From assembly GCF_900103805.1 (NCBI RefSeq), contig NZ_FNIB01000004.1, positions 124,001 to 188,000 of the forward strand: DNA of 64,000 nt. The letters run 5' to 3'. The position numbers and the translations under genes are program-made. The stretch is from Cryobacterium flavum (GTDB lineage Bacteria > Actinomycetota > Actinomycetes > Actinomycetales > Microbacteriaceae). Shown here one piece after another: positions 8,599 through 20,207 of the stretch. The first letter of the stretch is position 1. The number at the start of each line of letters is the position of its first letter. Under the pieces are notes generated by a model. That model had not been told where the DNA came from. It saw nothing but the letters and a program-made list of their open reading frames with translations, and ran no database searches.

Positions 8599-10272
8599 AT
8601 GGCCAAAGACGATCGAGAGCAGCTGACCCGGCGCGGGTCGGGCTTCCGTTCGAGCCGTCTCAGCCTCACCCGCCAGCTCTTGCTGTTTCAACTCAGCCTG
8701 ATCGGGCTCGTTCTGGTCGCTGTCACGGCCATCTCGCTGGAACAGACCCGCACCAGCTTCGAGAGCGGCGCCCAACGTCGCATGCTCACCGTCGCCGAAT
8801 ACACCGCAGCCAACCCGCTCGTACGCAGCCTGCTCTCCAGTAAGGCGGTGCCCCAGCAGTTCTCGGTGCCGGTCGAGTCCCTCCGTACCACCACGGGGGT
8901 AGACCAACTGCTCATAACGGATGTTGACGGCCGCGTGATCGCCTCACCCGCCGATCCGCGGCTGCTCACCACTGACCTGGCTATCGACCCGACGCCCGAC
9001 GAGTCGGACGCCGCGTGGGCCGGCATCGCGCCGATCGGCACCAATGATTATGTGGTCGCGCAGGTTCCGGTGCTGTCCAATGCCGGGGAGGTCGTGGGCT
9101 CCGTGGTCGCCGCCCGCCAGTTCCCAGCCCTAGCCGATCTGCTCGCGAGCGCGGTGCCGAACCTGCTGACCTATGTCGGGGTGGCGGGGGTGCTCGGCGT
9201 GACGGGGTCGCTGCTGCTGGCCGCGCGGGTGAAACGGCAGACGCTCGGGCTCGAGCCGGAGCAGATCGGCCGGCTGGTGGAGCACCGGGATGCCATGATC
9301 CACGGCATCCGGGAGGGAATGATCGCCGTCGACACCGACGGGCTCATCACACTCGCCAACGACAGCGCCCGCACACTGCTCGGTCTGCCGGCTGATGCAG
9401 AAGGCCGGGCGATCGACACGGTGGGCCTCGACGACGAGGCGGTGCGGGCGCTGCGCCCGCTGGAGGTCGGTGAAATCGATACGGTGTTCGTGAACCGCGG
9501 GGTGCTGCTCGTGCTCAACCAGACGCTTATCCACCCGCCTCGGTCCCGGCCGGAGGTTGTGACGACCCTGCGTGACCGCACCGAGCTGGTCACGCTGCAG
9601 CACGACCTGGGCAGCAGCCGACAGGCGACCGACACCCTGCGCGCGCAGACCCACGAGTTCGCCAACCGGCTGCACACCATTTCGATGCTCATGCAGCTCG
9701 GCGACACCGAAGCGGCGGTGGAATACGTTGACGCCGTCACCCGTGACCGCACCGAGCTCGACAATTCGGTCTTGACTCGGCTCCAGGAGCCGGCGGTAGC
9801 CGCGCTCGTGATCGCCAAAACGTCCCTGGCCCGCGAACGCGGCGCGACGCTTGTCTTATCGCCCGAATCGAACCTGGGCCGGGTCGATGCCGAGCTCTCC
9901 ACCGACCTGGTCACCGTGCTTGGGAACCTGGTCGACAACGCCCTCGACGCCGTCACCGGCGCTCGGGAACGCGATGTGCGGATCGATGTGCAGACCGACC
10001 CTGGCGTCCGCGCCGTGCGGGTGAGGGTGAGGGATTCAGGGCCGGGCATCGACGTCGCCCTCATCGACCGGGTGTTCGAGGTGGGAGTCACGAGCAAATC
10101 GGCACTCGCCGGGGGGGACGCCCATGGTTACGGACTCGCTATCGTGCGCCTCATCGCGACGCGTCGCGGGGGCACGGTGGGCTATCGGGCCGATCAGGGC
10201 ACCGTGTTCGAGGCCGTGCTGCCGTACGACGCGGCCGGGTTGGTCGAGAGCGAGGAACCGACCCGTGTGTGA
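8599..10272 (+). CDS. CitA/DcuS-type sensor histidine kinase
   Basis: Starting from ATG 8599 (MAKDDREQL) the protein has 557 residues; the frame extends to 8536 but that leader lacks family resemblance. Order of parts: membrane helix at about 23-43, extracytoplasmic sensor region about 44-185, second helix about 188-210, a PAS-like domain about 225-330, then the phospho-acceptor segment QTHEFANRLHT with His352, and an ATPase domain with NLVDNALDAV near 443, DSGPGID and GYGLAIV. The short helical His box is typical of the CitA/DcuS family, which senses external citrate or C4-dicarboxylates. Its response regulator overlaps its 3' end and the tctCBA transporter is divergent, so it probably turns on tricarboxylate uptake when substrate is present. 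Confidence 0.9.
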   Translation: MAKDDREQLTRRGSGFRSSRLSLTRQLLLFQLSLIGLVLVAVTAISLEQTRTSFESGAQRRMLTVAEYTAANPLVRSLLSSKAVPQQFSVPVESLRTTTGVDQLLITDVDGRVIASPADPRLLTTDLAIDPTPDESDAAWAGIAPIGTNDYVVAQVPVLSNAGEVVGSVVAARQFPALADLLASAVPNLLTYVGVAGVLGVTGSLLLAARVKRQTLGLEPEQIGRLVEHRDAMIHGIREGMIAVDTDGLITLANDSARTLLGLPADAEGRAIDTVGLDDEAVRALRPLEVGEIDTVFVNRGVLLVLNQTLIHPPRSRPEVVTTLRDRTELVTLQHDLGSSRQATDTLRAQTHEFANRLHTISMLMQLGDTEAAVEYVDAVTRDRTELDNSVLTRLQEPAVAALVIAKTSLARERGATLVLSPESNLGRVDAELSTDLVTVLGNLVDNALDAVTGARERDVRIDVQTDPGVRAVRVRVRDSGPGIDVALIDRVFEVGVTSKSALAGGDAHGYGLAIVRLIATRRGGTVGYRADQGTVFEAVLPYDAAGLVESEEPTRV

Positions 10273-10951
10273 CGTGCTGGTCGTCGACGACGATTTCATG
10301 GTGGCGCGTGCCCACGAACGCATTGTTTCCGAGCAGCGCGGTTTCACCGTGGTCGGTGTTGCGGCGACCGGGTCGGACGCGCTGGCTCAAATTGCCCAGA
10401 AGGCGCCGCACCTCGTGCTTCTCGACATGTACCTGCCCGATATGACCGGGCTCGACGTGATCCGCCGGGCACGCGAAGCCGGACGCGATGTTGACTTTCT
10501 CGTGCTCAGCGCCGCCCGGGAGGCCGAAATGGTCACCGCGGCGCTGCAGGGCGGCATCGTTAGTTATCTGCTCAAACCGTTCAAGATTACCGAGCTGCAA
10601 GCCCGGTTGGCCGCATACGCCGAGCGGCGCCGACTGCTCGATGGCACCGGTGATTTGAGCCAGAGCGATCTCGACCAGGCGCTCGGGCGCGCATCCGCTC
10701 TTTCGATCGACAAGGCAGTCTCCGCGCTGCCGAAAGGCCTGAGCAAGGAGACGGCAGCGCTGACCGCTGCCGCCCTGTCGGCCAGCGACCCCGACCTGGC
10801 CGCTTCGGAGTGCGCCGAACTTCTCGGCCTGTCGCGCGTAGTCGCTCGCAAATATCTGGAGTATTTCGTGACGATAGGGCAGGCTGCGGTCAGCCTGCGT
10901 TACGGCCAGACCGGCCGGCCGCAGCGTCGCTACGCCTGGCTGGCCGGCTGA
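10265..10951 (+). CDS. CitB/DcuR-type response regulator
   Basis: GTG at 10265 (VCDVLVVDDDFM) is the true start; it overlaps the kinase stop by 8 bp and yields 228 residues. The receiver domain (1-120) contains the acidic pair in VVDDDF, the phospho-acceptor Asp54 in LLDMYLPD, the conserved Ser/Ala position in VLSAAREAE and Lys in YLLKPFK. The C-terminal part (about 165-225) carries a helix-turn-helix (DLAASECAELLGLSRVVARKYLEYF), the CitT/DcuR-type DNA-binding domain. It should act with the upstream kinase on the tctC promoter. It is convergent with sepH, 14 bp away; a 6-bp GCCGGC stem overlaps its stop codon. Confidence 0.92.
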   Translation: MCDVLVVDDDFMVARAHERIVSEQRGFTVVGVAATGSDALAQIAQKAPHLVLLDMYLPDMTGLDVIRRAREAGRDVDFLVLSAAREAEMVTAALQGGIVSYLLKPFKITELQARLAAYAERRRLLDGTGDLSQSDLDQALGRASALSIDKAVSALPKGLSKETAALTAAALSASDPDLAASECAELLGLSRVVARKYLEYFVTIGQAAVSLRYGQTGRPQRRYAWLAG

Positions 10952-10965
10952 ACGCCGGCTACGGC

Positions 10966-12099
10966 TCAGCTGAGGTCGTCGTCGGTGCGGGCACCGAACA
11001 CGATCTCGTCCCAGCTCGGCATCGAGGCTCGGCCGCGCTTGGGCGTGGTGCGACCGTGGTTGGTGCGTTCCTGGGCCCTGGCCGCCTGGTTGGCCCAGGC
11101 GTTGCCGGTTGGCTCCGGTGTGGTGGCCGGAGCAGCACTGGACTCATCGGTGGCCGCGGCATCCGTGAGTGCAGCGTCGACCGGCGTCGCCCGACGCGGG
11201 CGCAACGGCTGTGCTGGGGCGGGCACCGAAACGGATGCCGTCTCCCCGCTCGACGCCGCCTCGCGTTCGCCGCGGCGGCGACGCAGAGACTCCAGCAGGT
11301 CGGCGGTTTCGCTCATGTTCGAGGCCGGCTCTGCAGCGCGCTTGATCGCAGCTTTCGACACCGCGTCGTCCCGGCTCAGTGAGCGGGAGTACGGCACTAC
11401 CTCCAGGTTGGGGCTGGTGTCGTTCAGAATCTCGTCGGCGAGGGATTCCTTGAAGTTGAAGGCGTTGCTGTCGAACCGGGACACGTCGGCGGCGCTCGTC
11501 TCGGAGCCGACGGCGCGCAGGCGCGGAATCAAGGAGCCCTTGAGTTCGCCCTGCTGCGACAGTGCGACGGCCTCGCTGCCGACCGGAGACAGGGAGTTCT
11601 TCTTCGGTTCGAAACCCCAGCGGGCGTCGTGGTCGATCTCGTCGGCGGTGAACGACAACTTGACGATCCACCCGCCGCCGGGCTCCTTCCAACTCGCCCA
11701 GCGCTCACCGGTGGCACCGAGTGAGGCGAGGCGTTCCCGAATAACCGAACCGAAGTTGACATTCTCGTCGATCGGGTCCGGATCGATGGCGGTGTGCACC
11801 GGAACGCTCAACGCCGAGGAGACGATGTACTCCCGTTCGGCCACGACCGGGCCTTCGAAACGGCGCACGTACTCGAGCGATGCGCCAGTGACCGCGGCGA
11901 CATCCTCGGCGGACATGCCGGAGCGAATGTGCGCCTGAACTTCCCGCGGGGAAAGCTTGGGAGCGTTGACGCGTTCCGTCTGGGTTTGGCGAAGCCGGGA
12001 CTGGAGAACCTCGTCGATGGCGATGCGATACCGGTCGCCATCTTCGGACGCTGCGAGCAGCGCACCGTTCTCAACCCCAATAACCTTCAATTCCTGCAT
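10966..12099 (-). CDS. sepH: Septation protein SepH (DUF3071 family)
   Basis: ATG at 12099 (MQELKVIGVENG) follows AGAGGG at a good distance and gives 377 residues; the upstream extension to 12321 is a shadow. The N-terminal DUF3071 domain (about 1-165) includes a helix-turn-helix-like segment (PREVQAHIRSGMSAEDVAAVTG) and the conserved EREYIVSSALSVPVHTA. The rest is low-complexity and charged, ending near the conserved-looking RASMPSWDEIVFG, as in other family members. In Streptomyces and Mycobacterium, SepH binds FtsZ and promotes its assembly at division septa. It is divergent from the DUF4193 gene across a 200-bp region. Confidence 0.9.
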   Translation of the reverse strand: MQELKVIGVENGALLAASEDGDRYRIAIDEVLQSRLRQTQTERVNAPKLSPREVQAHIRSGMSAEDVAAVTGASLEYVRRFEGPVVAEREYIVSSALSVPVHTAIDPDPIDENVNFGSVIRERLASLGATGERWASWKEPGGGWIVKLSFTADEIDHDARWGFEPKKNSLSPVGSEAVALSQQGELKGSLIPRLRAVGSETSAADVSRFDSNAFNFKESLADEILNDTSPNLEVVPYSRSLSRDDAVSKAAIKRAAEPASNMSETADLLESLRRRRGEREAASSGETASVSVPAPAQPLRPRRATPVDAALTDAAATDESSAAPATTPEPTGNAWANQAARAQERTNHGRTTPKRGRASMPSWDEIVFGARTDDDLS

Positions 12100-12299
12100 G
12101 AAGACAAGCCCTCTCGCGATTACCGTTGGTTGCAAGACTGCCACGGGTTGATGCCTTTTTGCGGGAATACGCCGGGCGTGCCGCAAGTTGTTTCTTCGTG
12201 TCCGAATAAAAACATTGGCGGACGGTTTGCTATTCCGTCTGGATTGTTGGAAACTGTGCCCGCCGATTTCGTTTATCGGCGTAACTGAAATGGATGGGC
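12100..12299. promoter_or_regulatory. Divergent promoter region sepH / DUF4193 gene
   Basis: This 200-bp region is AT-richer than its surroundings, especially 12190-12290 (a run of A residues near 12208 and several TTG and TAT elements). It must hold promoters for both sepH (minus) and the DUF4193 gene (plus). I cannot assign -35 and -10 elements with confidence. Confidence 0.4.
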
Positions 12300-12593
12300 A
12301 TGGCAACCGATTACGACGCACCCCGAAAGACTGAAGACGACTCTGAGTCGATCGAGGCCCTCAAGGAACGTGTGCCAGACAAGATGTCCGGCAGCGTTGA
12401 TGTCGATGACTCCGACAACCCCGGTGGGTTCGACCTTCCGGGCGCCGACCTGTCCGACCTGGACCTTGATGTCGTCGTTCTGCCCGCGCAGGCCGACGAG
12501 TTCACCTGCGTGAATTGCTTCCTCGTGAAGCACCGCTCGCAGATGGGACACGAGACCAAGCTCGGCACCGTCTGTCTGGAGTGCGACTCCTAA
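12300..12593 (+). CDS. DUF4193 family small acidic protein with two CxxC motifs
   Basis: This 97-residue protein (start ATG 12300, MATDYDAPRK; another ATG two codons upstream is possible) is strongly acidic and ends with CVNCFLVKHRSQMG and VCLECDS, two CxxC pairs that likely bind one zinc ion. It matches DUF4193, a family confined to actinobacteria and known in mycobacteria as an uncharacterised abundant protein. The function is unknown. It is transcribed alone, divergent from sepH and convergent with the DUF3093 gene. Confidence 0.9.
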   Translation: MATDYDAPRKTEDDSESIEALKERVPDKMSGSVDVDDSDNPGGFDLPGADLSDLDLDVVVLPAQADEFTCVNCFLVKHRSQMGHETKLGTVCLECDS

Positions 12594-12602
12594 AGCTCAG
12601 CT

Positions 12603-13055
12603 CTACCCCACGTTGGCCGTTCGCGATTCATTGATCGCGGCGGCCAACTCTATTGGGTGGCGGCTGGAGATGACCCAGTACGGGGCCGGATCGGTCGCAT
12701 CCACGATGGGCACGCGTACGACCGGCTTGATCCAGCCGCGAATGAGCAGCCAGGCCCTGGCATCCAGCCGAGGACCCCGCTCCTGCGTGGCTTCGGCCCC
12801 GTCGAAGACCGTCGCTTGGCCGAGCAACGTGGTCGAAATTGTGGCGGGGCCGGCGATCAACTCGCCGTTCTGCACGCGAACGACCGGTGACGCCAGCACG
12901 AGCAGCAGCACGCAGCCGCCGTACAATACGGCGGCCGTAACAATTCCGGCGAACAGGGAGATCGGCACGAGCACGAGAATGCTCGCTGGTATCACCAGAG
13001 CGGTGACGATGAAGGCCCAGGCGTTGGGCCACAGTTTTTCACGGTAATCAGGCAT
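12603..13055 (-). CDS. DUF3093 family membrane protein
   Basis: The 150-residue product starts MPDYREKLWPNAWAF and has two hydrophobic helices (about 13-33 and 36-55), followed by a soluble domain containing VRVQNGELIAGPATI, GPRLDARAWLLIRGWIKPVVRV and the C-terminal YWVISSRHPIELAAAI. These are the conserved blocks of DUF3093, an actinobacterial family of unknown function usually found beside dut, as here. It is divergent from dut with only 38 bp between the starts, so the two promoters must overlap or sit very close. Confidence 0.9.
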   Translation of the reverse strand: MPDYREKLWPNAWAFIVTALVIPASILVLVPISLFAGIVTAAVLYGGCVLLLVLASPVVRVQNGELIAGPATISTTLLGQATVFDGAEATQERGPRLDARAWLLIRGWIKPVVRVPIVDATDPAPYWVISSRHPIELAAAINESRTANVG

Positions 13056-13093
13056 GGCTCTATTCGATCAGATAACTGCACTACCCTCGACAC

Positions 13094-13591
13094 GTGGCAG
13101 AAAGCGTCGAAGTCCTGATCCAGGCATCCATCCTCCCGAACTACGCACACCCCGGTGATGCCGGGGCAGACCTGCACGCGGCCGAGGCTCTCGTGCTCGC
13201 CCCTGGAAGCCGTGCACTGGTCGCTACCGGCGTGTCGATCGCCCTTCCCGATGGTTTTGCGGCGTTCGTCGTTCCCCGGAGCGGTCTGGCCGTCAAGCAC
13301 GGCATCACCATCGTGAACGCTCCCGGAACAGTGGATGCCGGCTACCGCGGCGAAATCAAGGTGGCCCTGCTCAACACCGACCTGAGCGAATCGTTCACCA
13401 TCGCGGTGGGCGATCGTATCGCCCAGCTCATCGTCATGCCGGTAGCCCGCGCCACCTTCATCGCCGTCGACAAGCTGCCTGGCAGCCAGCGTGGTGAGGG
13501 CGGTTTCGGATCGACCGGCGTTCTGCCGCGCACTCAAGACAATGCACCAATGTCGGGCGCAGCCGCCCCGCAGACAGGAGATAACCGGTGA
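13094..13591 (+). CDS. dut: Deoxyuridine 5'-triphosphate nucleotidohydrolase (dUTPase)
   Basis: The protein hydrolyses dUTP to dUMP and pyrophosphate, keeping uracil out of DNA and supplying dUMP for thymidylate. All five trimeric dUTPase motifs are present: motif 1 AGADLHA, motif 2 VPRSGLAVKHG, motif 3 APGTVDAGYRGEI with the catalytic Asp, motif 4 GDRIAQLIV, and motif 5 RGEGGFGSTG at the C-terminal arm. Length (165 residues) is slightly above the usual ~150 because of a hydrophilic tail after motif 5. The start is GTG. The next gene overlaps its stop by 4 bp, indicating an operon with DUF3710. Confidence 0.97.
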   Translation: MAESVEVLIQASILPNYAHPGDAGADLHAAEALVLAPGSRALVATGVSIALPDGFAAFVVPRSGLAVKHGITIVNAPGTVDAGYRGEIKVALLNTDLSESFTIAVGDRIAQLIVMPVARATFIAVDKLPGSQRGEGGFGSTGVLPRTQDNAPMSGAAAPQTGDNR

Positions 13592-14217
13592 GTGACCTCA
13601 CGAACTCGGGAGAGATCCCCGAATCCATGCCGAAATCGGCACCCGAAGACCGCGAGACCGAGGGCCCGCTCGACGAGTCAGAGGCCAACCCGGTGCGTCC
13701 ATACGTCGACCTCGGCGGTATCAAGATTCTGCCGCGCGAAGGACTGCACCTGCGCCTCGAAATTGAAGAGGGCAGCAAGCGGGTCGTGGCCATCGGACTT
13801 GACTTCGCCGGCTCCACCCTGCAGGTTCAGCCGTTCGCCGCGCCGCGTTCGAGCGGCCTATGGCACGAGATCCGCGACCAGATCGCCGACCAGATCGGCA
13901 AGCAGGGCGGCACCACCACTCCGCGCGAAGGCCCGTTCGGCCCCGAACTCGTCGCCGAAATCCCGGTCGCGGCCGGCCAGGAAGCCGGTGGCGTCACGCG
14001 CCTTGCCCGCTTCATCGGCGTCGACGGCCCGCGCTGGTTTCTTCGCGGCGTGATCGCCGGTGAGGGCGCCATCGATCCCGATGCCGCGTTGCAGATCGAA
14101 GACCTGTTCCGCAGCATCGTCGTGGTGCGCGGTTCGACCCCGATGCCGCCGCGCGACCTGATTCCGCTGCGCATGCCGGCCACCCCCGCTGGCACAACCG
14201 AAACCGCCGCAGTCTGA
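13588..14217 (+). CDS. DUF3710 domain-containing protein
   Basis: A 209-residue soluble protein beginning at GTG 13588 in a 4-base overlap with dut. After an acidic N-terminal tail it contains the DUF3710 core: VRPYVDLGGIKILP, LHLRLEIEEGSKRVVAIGL, GLWHEIRDQIADQI, RFIGVDGPRWFLRGVIAG and the C-terminal PRDLIPLRMP. The family is actinobacterial and uncharacterised, and is regularly encoded after dut and before DUF3159. No catalytic motif is apparent. Eighteen bases separate it from the following gene, so co-transcription with dut and DUF3159 is likely. Confidence 0.9.
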   Translation: MSDLTNSGEIPESMPKSAPEDRETEGPLDESEANPVRPYVDLGGIKILPREGLHLRLEIEEGSKRVVAIGLDFAGSTLQVQPFAAPRSSGLWHEIRDQIADQIGKQGGTTTPREGPFGPELVAEIPVAAGQEAGGVTRLARFIGVDGPRWFLRGVIAGEGAIDPDAALQIEDLFRSIVVVRGSTPMPPRDLIPLRMPATPAGTTETAAV

Positions 14218-14235
14218 CCGGCGTCTTGCCACGCC

Positions 14236-15054
14236 ATGAGTGACACCGCCAAAGACCAGCCCGATCAGCCGGAGCTGCCAACCGTGCCGGGTGAAGCAGG
14301 CTCGCCGGACACTGACGTCCCGCCGTCCACCTCCGCGCTGTTCGCCCAGTCGATGGCCGGAGCGGCCCGCCGCGCCGGCTTCGGTGCGGCGACGGAGGGC
14401 GAGCCGATCAGCGGCCAGGCCCTGCTGAAGGCGATGGGCGGCATCCGCGGCTTGATCGAAGCAGTGCTGCCCGGCCTGGTTTTTCTGGTCACCTATTCGA
14501 TCACCATCGACCCGTCGACCGATGTGACGAGCGATCCGATCGGCACGTTGTTGCCGTCGCTGATTGCACCCCTCGTGATCGGCGTCATCTTCGTCGCGCT
14601 GCGCGCGATCACCAAGCAGACCACGACCCCGGCTCTCGGCGGCCTGGTCGGAACCATTATCAGCGTTGCGCTCGCACTGTTCTCCGGCAAACCGTCCGAC
14701 TTCTTTCTGGTCGGCCTGTGGACCAACGCCGGTTACGGCGCCGCCCTGCTCATCTCGGTGCTCGTGCGCTGGCCACTCATCGGCGTGGCCGTCGGGTTCT
14801 TGATGGGCGACGGCGTGGCCTGGCGCCTCGACGCGAGCAAGCGTCGGGTCCTGACCATTTTGACTCTGTGCTGGACCGGACTGTTTCTCGGCCGCCTCGC
14901 CGTTCAGCTGCCGCTCTACCTGGCCGACAACGTCGAACTGCTCGCCTCGATGAAGCTGCTCATGGGCATCCCGCTCTACGCGCCGCTACTCGTCGTCTCC
15001 TGGCTCATGGTGCGATCGGTTTATCGCAGAATGGATGCCGCTGACGCGGTCTGA
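14236..15054 (+). CDS. DUF3159 family multi-spanning membrane protein
   Basis: This 272-residue protein has an acidic, proline-rich N-terminal tail (~50 residues) and then the DUF3159 core starting at ALLKAMGGIRGLIEAVLPGLVFLVTY. Six or so hydrophobic helices follow (LIAPLVIGVIFVALRAI, LVGTIISVALALFSG, FFLVGLWTNAGYGAALLISVLVRWPLIGVAVGFLMG, ILTLCWTGLFLGRLAVQLPLYL, LLMGIPLYAPLLVVSWLMV). The function is unknown; family members are found across actinobacteria. It appears to be the last gene of the dut operon. Confidence 0.9.
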   Translation: MSDTAKDQPDQPELPTVPGEAGSPDTDVPPSTSALFAQSMAGAARRAGFGAATEGEPISGQALLKAMGGIRGLIEAVLPGLVFLVTYSITIDPSTDVTSDPIGTLLPSLIAPLVIGVIFVALRAITKQTTTPALGGLVGTIISVALALFSGKPSDFFLVGLWTNAGYGAALLISVLVRWPLIGVAVGFLMGDGVAWRLDASKRRVLTILTLCWTGLFLGRLAVQLPLYLADNVELLASMKLLMGIPLYAPLLVVSWLMVRSVYRRMDAADAV

Positions 15055-15083
15055 ATGACGACGGAGAGACCCCCGCGCCCTGC

Positions 15084-15107
15084 TAGAGTTATCTTGACGT
15101 CAAGATA
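15084..15107 (+). promoter_or_regulatory. Candidate acnA promoter with 18-bp perfect palindromic operator
   Basis: TATCTTGACGTCAAGATA at 15090-15107 is a perfect 18-bp palindrome in the gap upstream of aconitase. It directly follows TAGAGT at 15084-15089, a plausible -10 element, so it would cover the transcription start, as a repressor site would. The symmetric TTGA-TCAA core resembles sites bound by small dimeric winged-helix regulators. The regulator is not encoded nearby and I do not assign one. Confidence 0.6.
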
Positions 15108-15263
15108 GTTGTTCGGTGAGAAGTCGCCAGCGCAACTCGATGGAAAAAGGCAGCCCCTGGCATCCGCTGGTTAGGCTTGCCTTGCTGGCACGAGGCTGTG
15201 CCTGCCACAAGAATTGAGGACTGCCGCCGGTATCCCGTCGGCTCCCACAACGGAGAGGGCATT

Positions 15264-18110
<2,847 letters not shown>

Positions 18111-18155
18111 ACCGGCACGCGCACTGCTGGTGGGCGCTCCACCAGTACGACAGCG

Positions 18156-18199
18156 GCGCGTAGACTCGATTCATTCGAGTCTGCGCGCTGGTTTGGTTT
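18156..18199 (+). terminator. Intrinsic terminator downstream of acnA
   Basis: A 14-bp stem (18156-18169 with 18175-18188, one wobble pair, loop TTCAT) is followed by the T-rich run TGGTTTGGTTT. It lies between acnA and dxs. A second, weaker hairpin (CTGGTGG/CCACCAG at 18127-18145) precedes it. Confidence 0.75.
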
Positions 18200-18240
18200 G
18201 ATGAGCAGTCGTGGGAACGCACGACGTGAAAGGACGACGG

Positions 18241-20190
18241 ATGACTCTTCTGGAGACGATTCATGGTCCCCGGGACCTCGATGGTCTCTCGAAAGAGCAA
18301 TTGCCGCAGCTGGCCGCGGAGATTCGCGCCTTTCTGGTGCGCGAGGTCTCCAAGACGGGTGGCCACCTCGGGCCGAACCTCGGCGTGGTGGAACTGACCA
18401 TCGCCATCCACCGGGTCTTTCACTCGCCGACCGACGCGATCGTCTTCGACACGGGGCACCAGTCCTACGTGCACAAGCTGCTCACCGGGCGGCAGGACTT
18501 CAGCAAGCTGCGGCAGTTGGGCGGCCTGGCCGGCTACCCGCAGCGCTCCGAGTCCGAACACGACATCGTCGAGAGTTCCCACGCCTCCAGCTCGCTGTCC
18601 TGGGCAGACGGAATCTCCCGGGCCTTCGAGATCACCGGCCAGAACGACCGCCACGTCGTCGCCGTCGTCGGCGACGGAGCACTGACCGGGGGAATGACCT
18701 GGGAAGCGCTCAACAACATCAGCGATGACAACACCCGCAAGCTCATCATCGTGGTCAACGACAACGGGCGCTCCTACGCGCCGACCATCGGCGGCATGGC
18801 CCGCTTCCTCAACACCATCCGCACTCGCGCCAGTTACCGGGATGCGTACCTCACCAGCAAGGACGTATTCGATCGCCTCGGTGCGCCCGGGCGGGCCGTC
18901 TGGCGCGGCGTACGCGGCGGCATGCACGGGTTCCTCGCCCGCGTCACCAACAACGAGGCCCTGTACTCCAACCTCGACATCAAATACATCGGCCCCATCG
19001 ATGGCCACGACGTGCACGCGATGCAAGAGGCCCTGGCCCAGGCCAGGGGCTACGGAGCGCCGGTCATCGTGCACGCCATCACCCAAAAGGGCAAGGGCTA
19101 CGACCCAGCCGTGCAGGACGTGGCCGACCAGTTTCATGCCGTCGGACAGATCGACCCGGAGACCGGGGAATCGGTCGAAGAACCCGGCGCCCAGTCGTAC
19201 ACGTCGGTCTTTGCCGACGAGCTGCTGAAGCTCGCTATCGAGAACGATCGAATCGTCGCGATCACCGCCGCCATGCTGCGGCCCACCGGGCTGCACAAGA
19301 TGGCCGAGCGCTTCCCGTCCCGCGTGCACGACGTGGGAATCGCCGAGCAGCACGCGGTGACCAGTGCGGCCGGGCTCGCCTTCGGTGGCCTGCATCCCGT
19401 CGTGGCACTGTACGCAACGTTCATCAACCGGGCCTTCGACCAGGTGCTCATGGACGTGGCCCTGCACAAAGCCGGCGTCACCTTCGTGCTGGACCGGTCC
19501 GGCGTCACCGGGCCGGACGGTCCCAGCCACCACGGTATGTGGGACCTCGCCATTTTGCAGGTCGTACCCAATATCCGCCTGGCCGCGCCGCGCGATTCCA
19601 CGCGACTGCGTGAAGAACTGGCTGAGGCCGTCGCGGTCGACGACGGACCAACGGTGGTGCGCAACCCCAAGGGCACGGTCGGCCACGAATACGATGCCAT
19701 TCGCCGTCTCGACGACGGCGTTGACGTGCTCCAGGAGGCGACCCAGCAGGATGTCCTCATCGTGACGGTCGGTCCGATGGCGGCGATGGGGCTCGACGTG
19801 GCCGACCGGCTGGCAGCGCAGGGGATCGGCGCAACGGTCGTCGACCCACGCTGGGTCGTTCCCGTGCCGCAGAGCATCATCACCCTCGCCGCCGCTCACC
19901 GCATCGTCGTCACGATCGAAGATGGCATTCGAGTCGGCGGGATCGGCACGCGAATTCGTCAGGATTTGCGCGAGGCCGGCGTCGACACAGCGGTGACCGA
20001 ACTCGGCCTGCCCGACCAGTTCCTCGATCACGGTACCCGGGCCGAGATTCTCGAGCGGGTCGGCCTCACCCCGCAACGCATCGCTCGCGATGTCGTTGCC
20101 ATGGTGCTCGGCAGCAAGATTCCAAACGCCCGACCGCTGCCGGCCGATCACACCGACACCGGTGCCATCCAGGTAACCCGCCGCGACTAA
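18241..20190 (+). CDS. dxs: 1-deoxy-D-xylulose-5-phosphate synthase
   Basis: ATG at 18241 has GAAAGGAC just upstream and gives 649 residues. DXS condenses pyruvate and glyceraldehyde 3-phosphate to DXP, the entry step of the MEP isoprenoid pathway and a source for thiamine and pyridoxal precursors. Visible features: GHLGPNLGVVELT, the thiamine-diphosphate motif starting at GDGALTGGM with NDN in VVNDNGRSY, the transketolase-type middle domain with HDVGIAEQHAVTSAAG (catalytic Glu), RSGVTGPDGPSHHGMWD, and the C-terminal GIRVGGIG. Cofactor is ThDP with Mg2+. It appears monocistronic, between the acnA terminator and a set of strong hairpins. Confidence 0.97.
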   Translation: MTLLETIHGPRDLDGLSKEQLPQLAAEIRAFLVREVSKTGGHLGPNLGVVELTIAIHRVFHSPTDAIVFDTGHQSYVHKLLTGRQDFSKLRQLGGLAGYPQRSESEHDIVESSHASSSLSWADGISRAFEITGQNDRHVVAVVGDGALTGGMTWEALNNISDDNTRKLIIVVNDNGRSYAPTIGGMARFLNTIRTRASYRDAYLTSKDVFDRLGAPGRAVWRGVRGGMHGFLARVTNNEALYSNLDIKYIGPIDGHDVHAMQEALAQARGYGAPVIVHAITQKGKGYDPAVQDVADQFHAVGQIDPETGESVEEPGAQSYTSVFADELLKLAIENDRIVAITAAMLRPTGLHKMAERFPSRVHDVGIAEQHAVTSAAGLAFGGLHPVVALYATFINRAFDQVLMDVALHKAGVTFVLDRSGVTGPDGPSHHGMWDLAILQVVPNIRLAAPRDSTRLREELAEAVAVDDGPTVVRNPKGTVGHEYDAIRRLDDGVDVLQEATQQDVLIVTVGPMAAMGLDVADRLAAQGIGATVVDPRWVVPVPQSIITLAAAHRIVVTIEDGIRVGGIGTRIRQDLREAGVDTAVTELGLPDQFLDHGTRAEILERVGLTPQRIARDVVAMVLGSKIPNARPLPADHTDTGAIQVTRRD

Positions 20191-20207
20191 CTCCCGCCCG
20201 GCACGCG

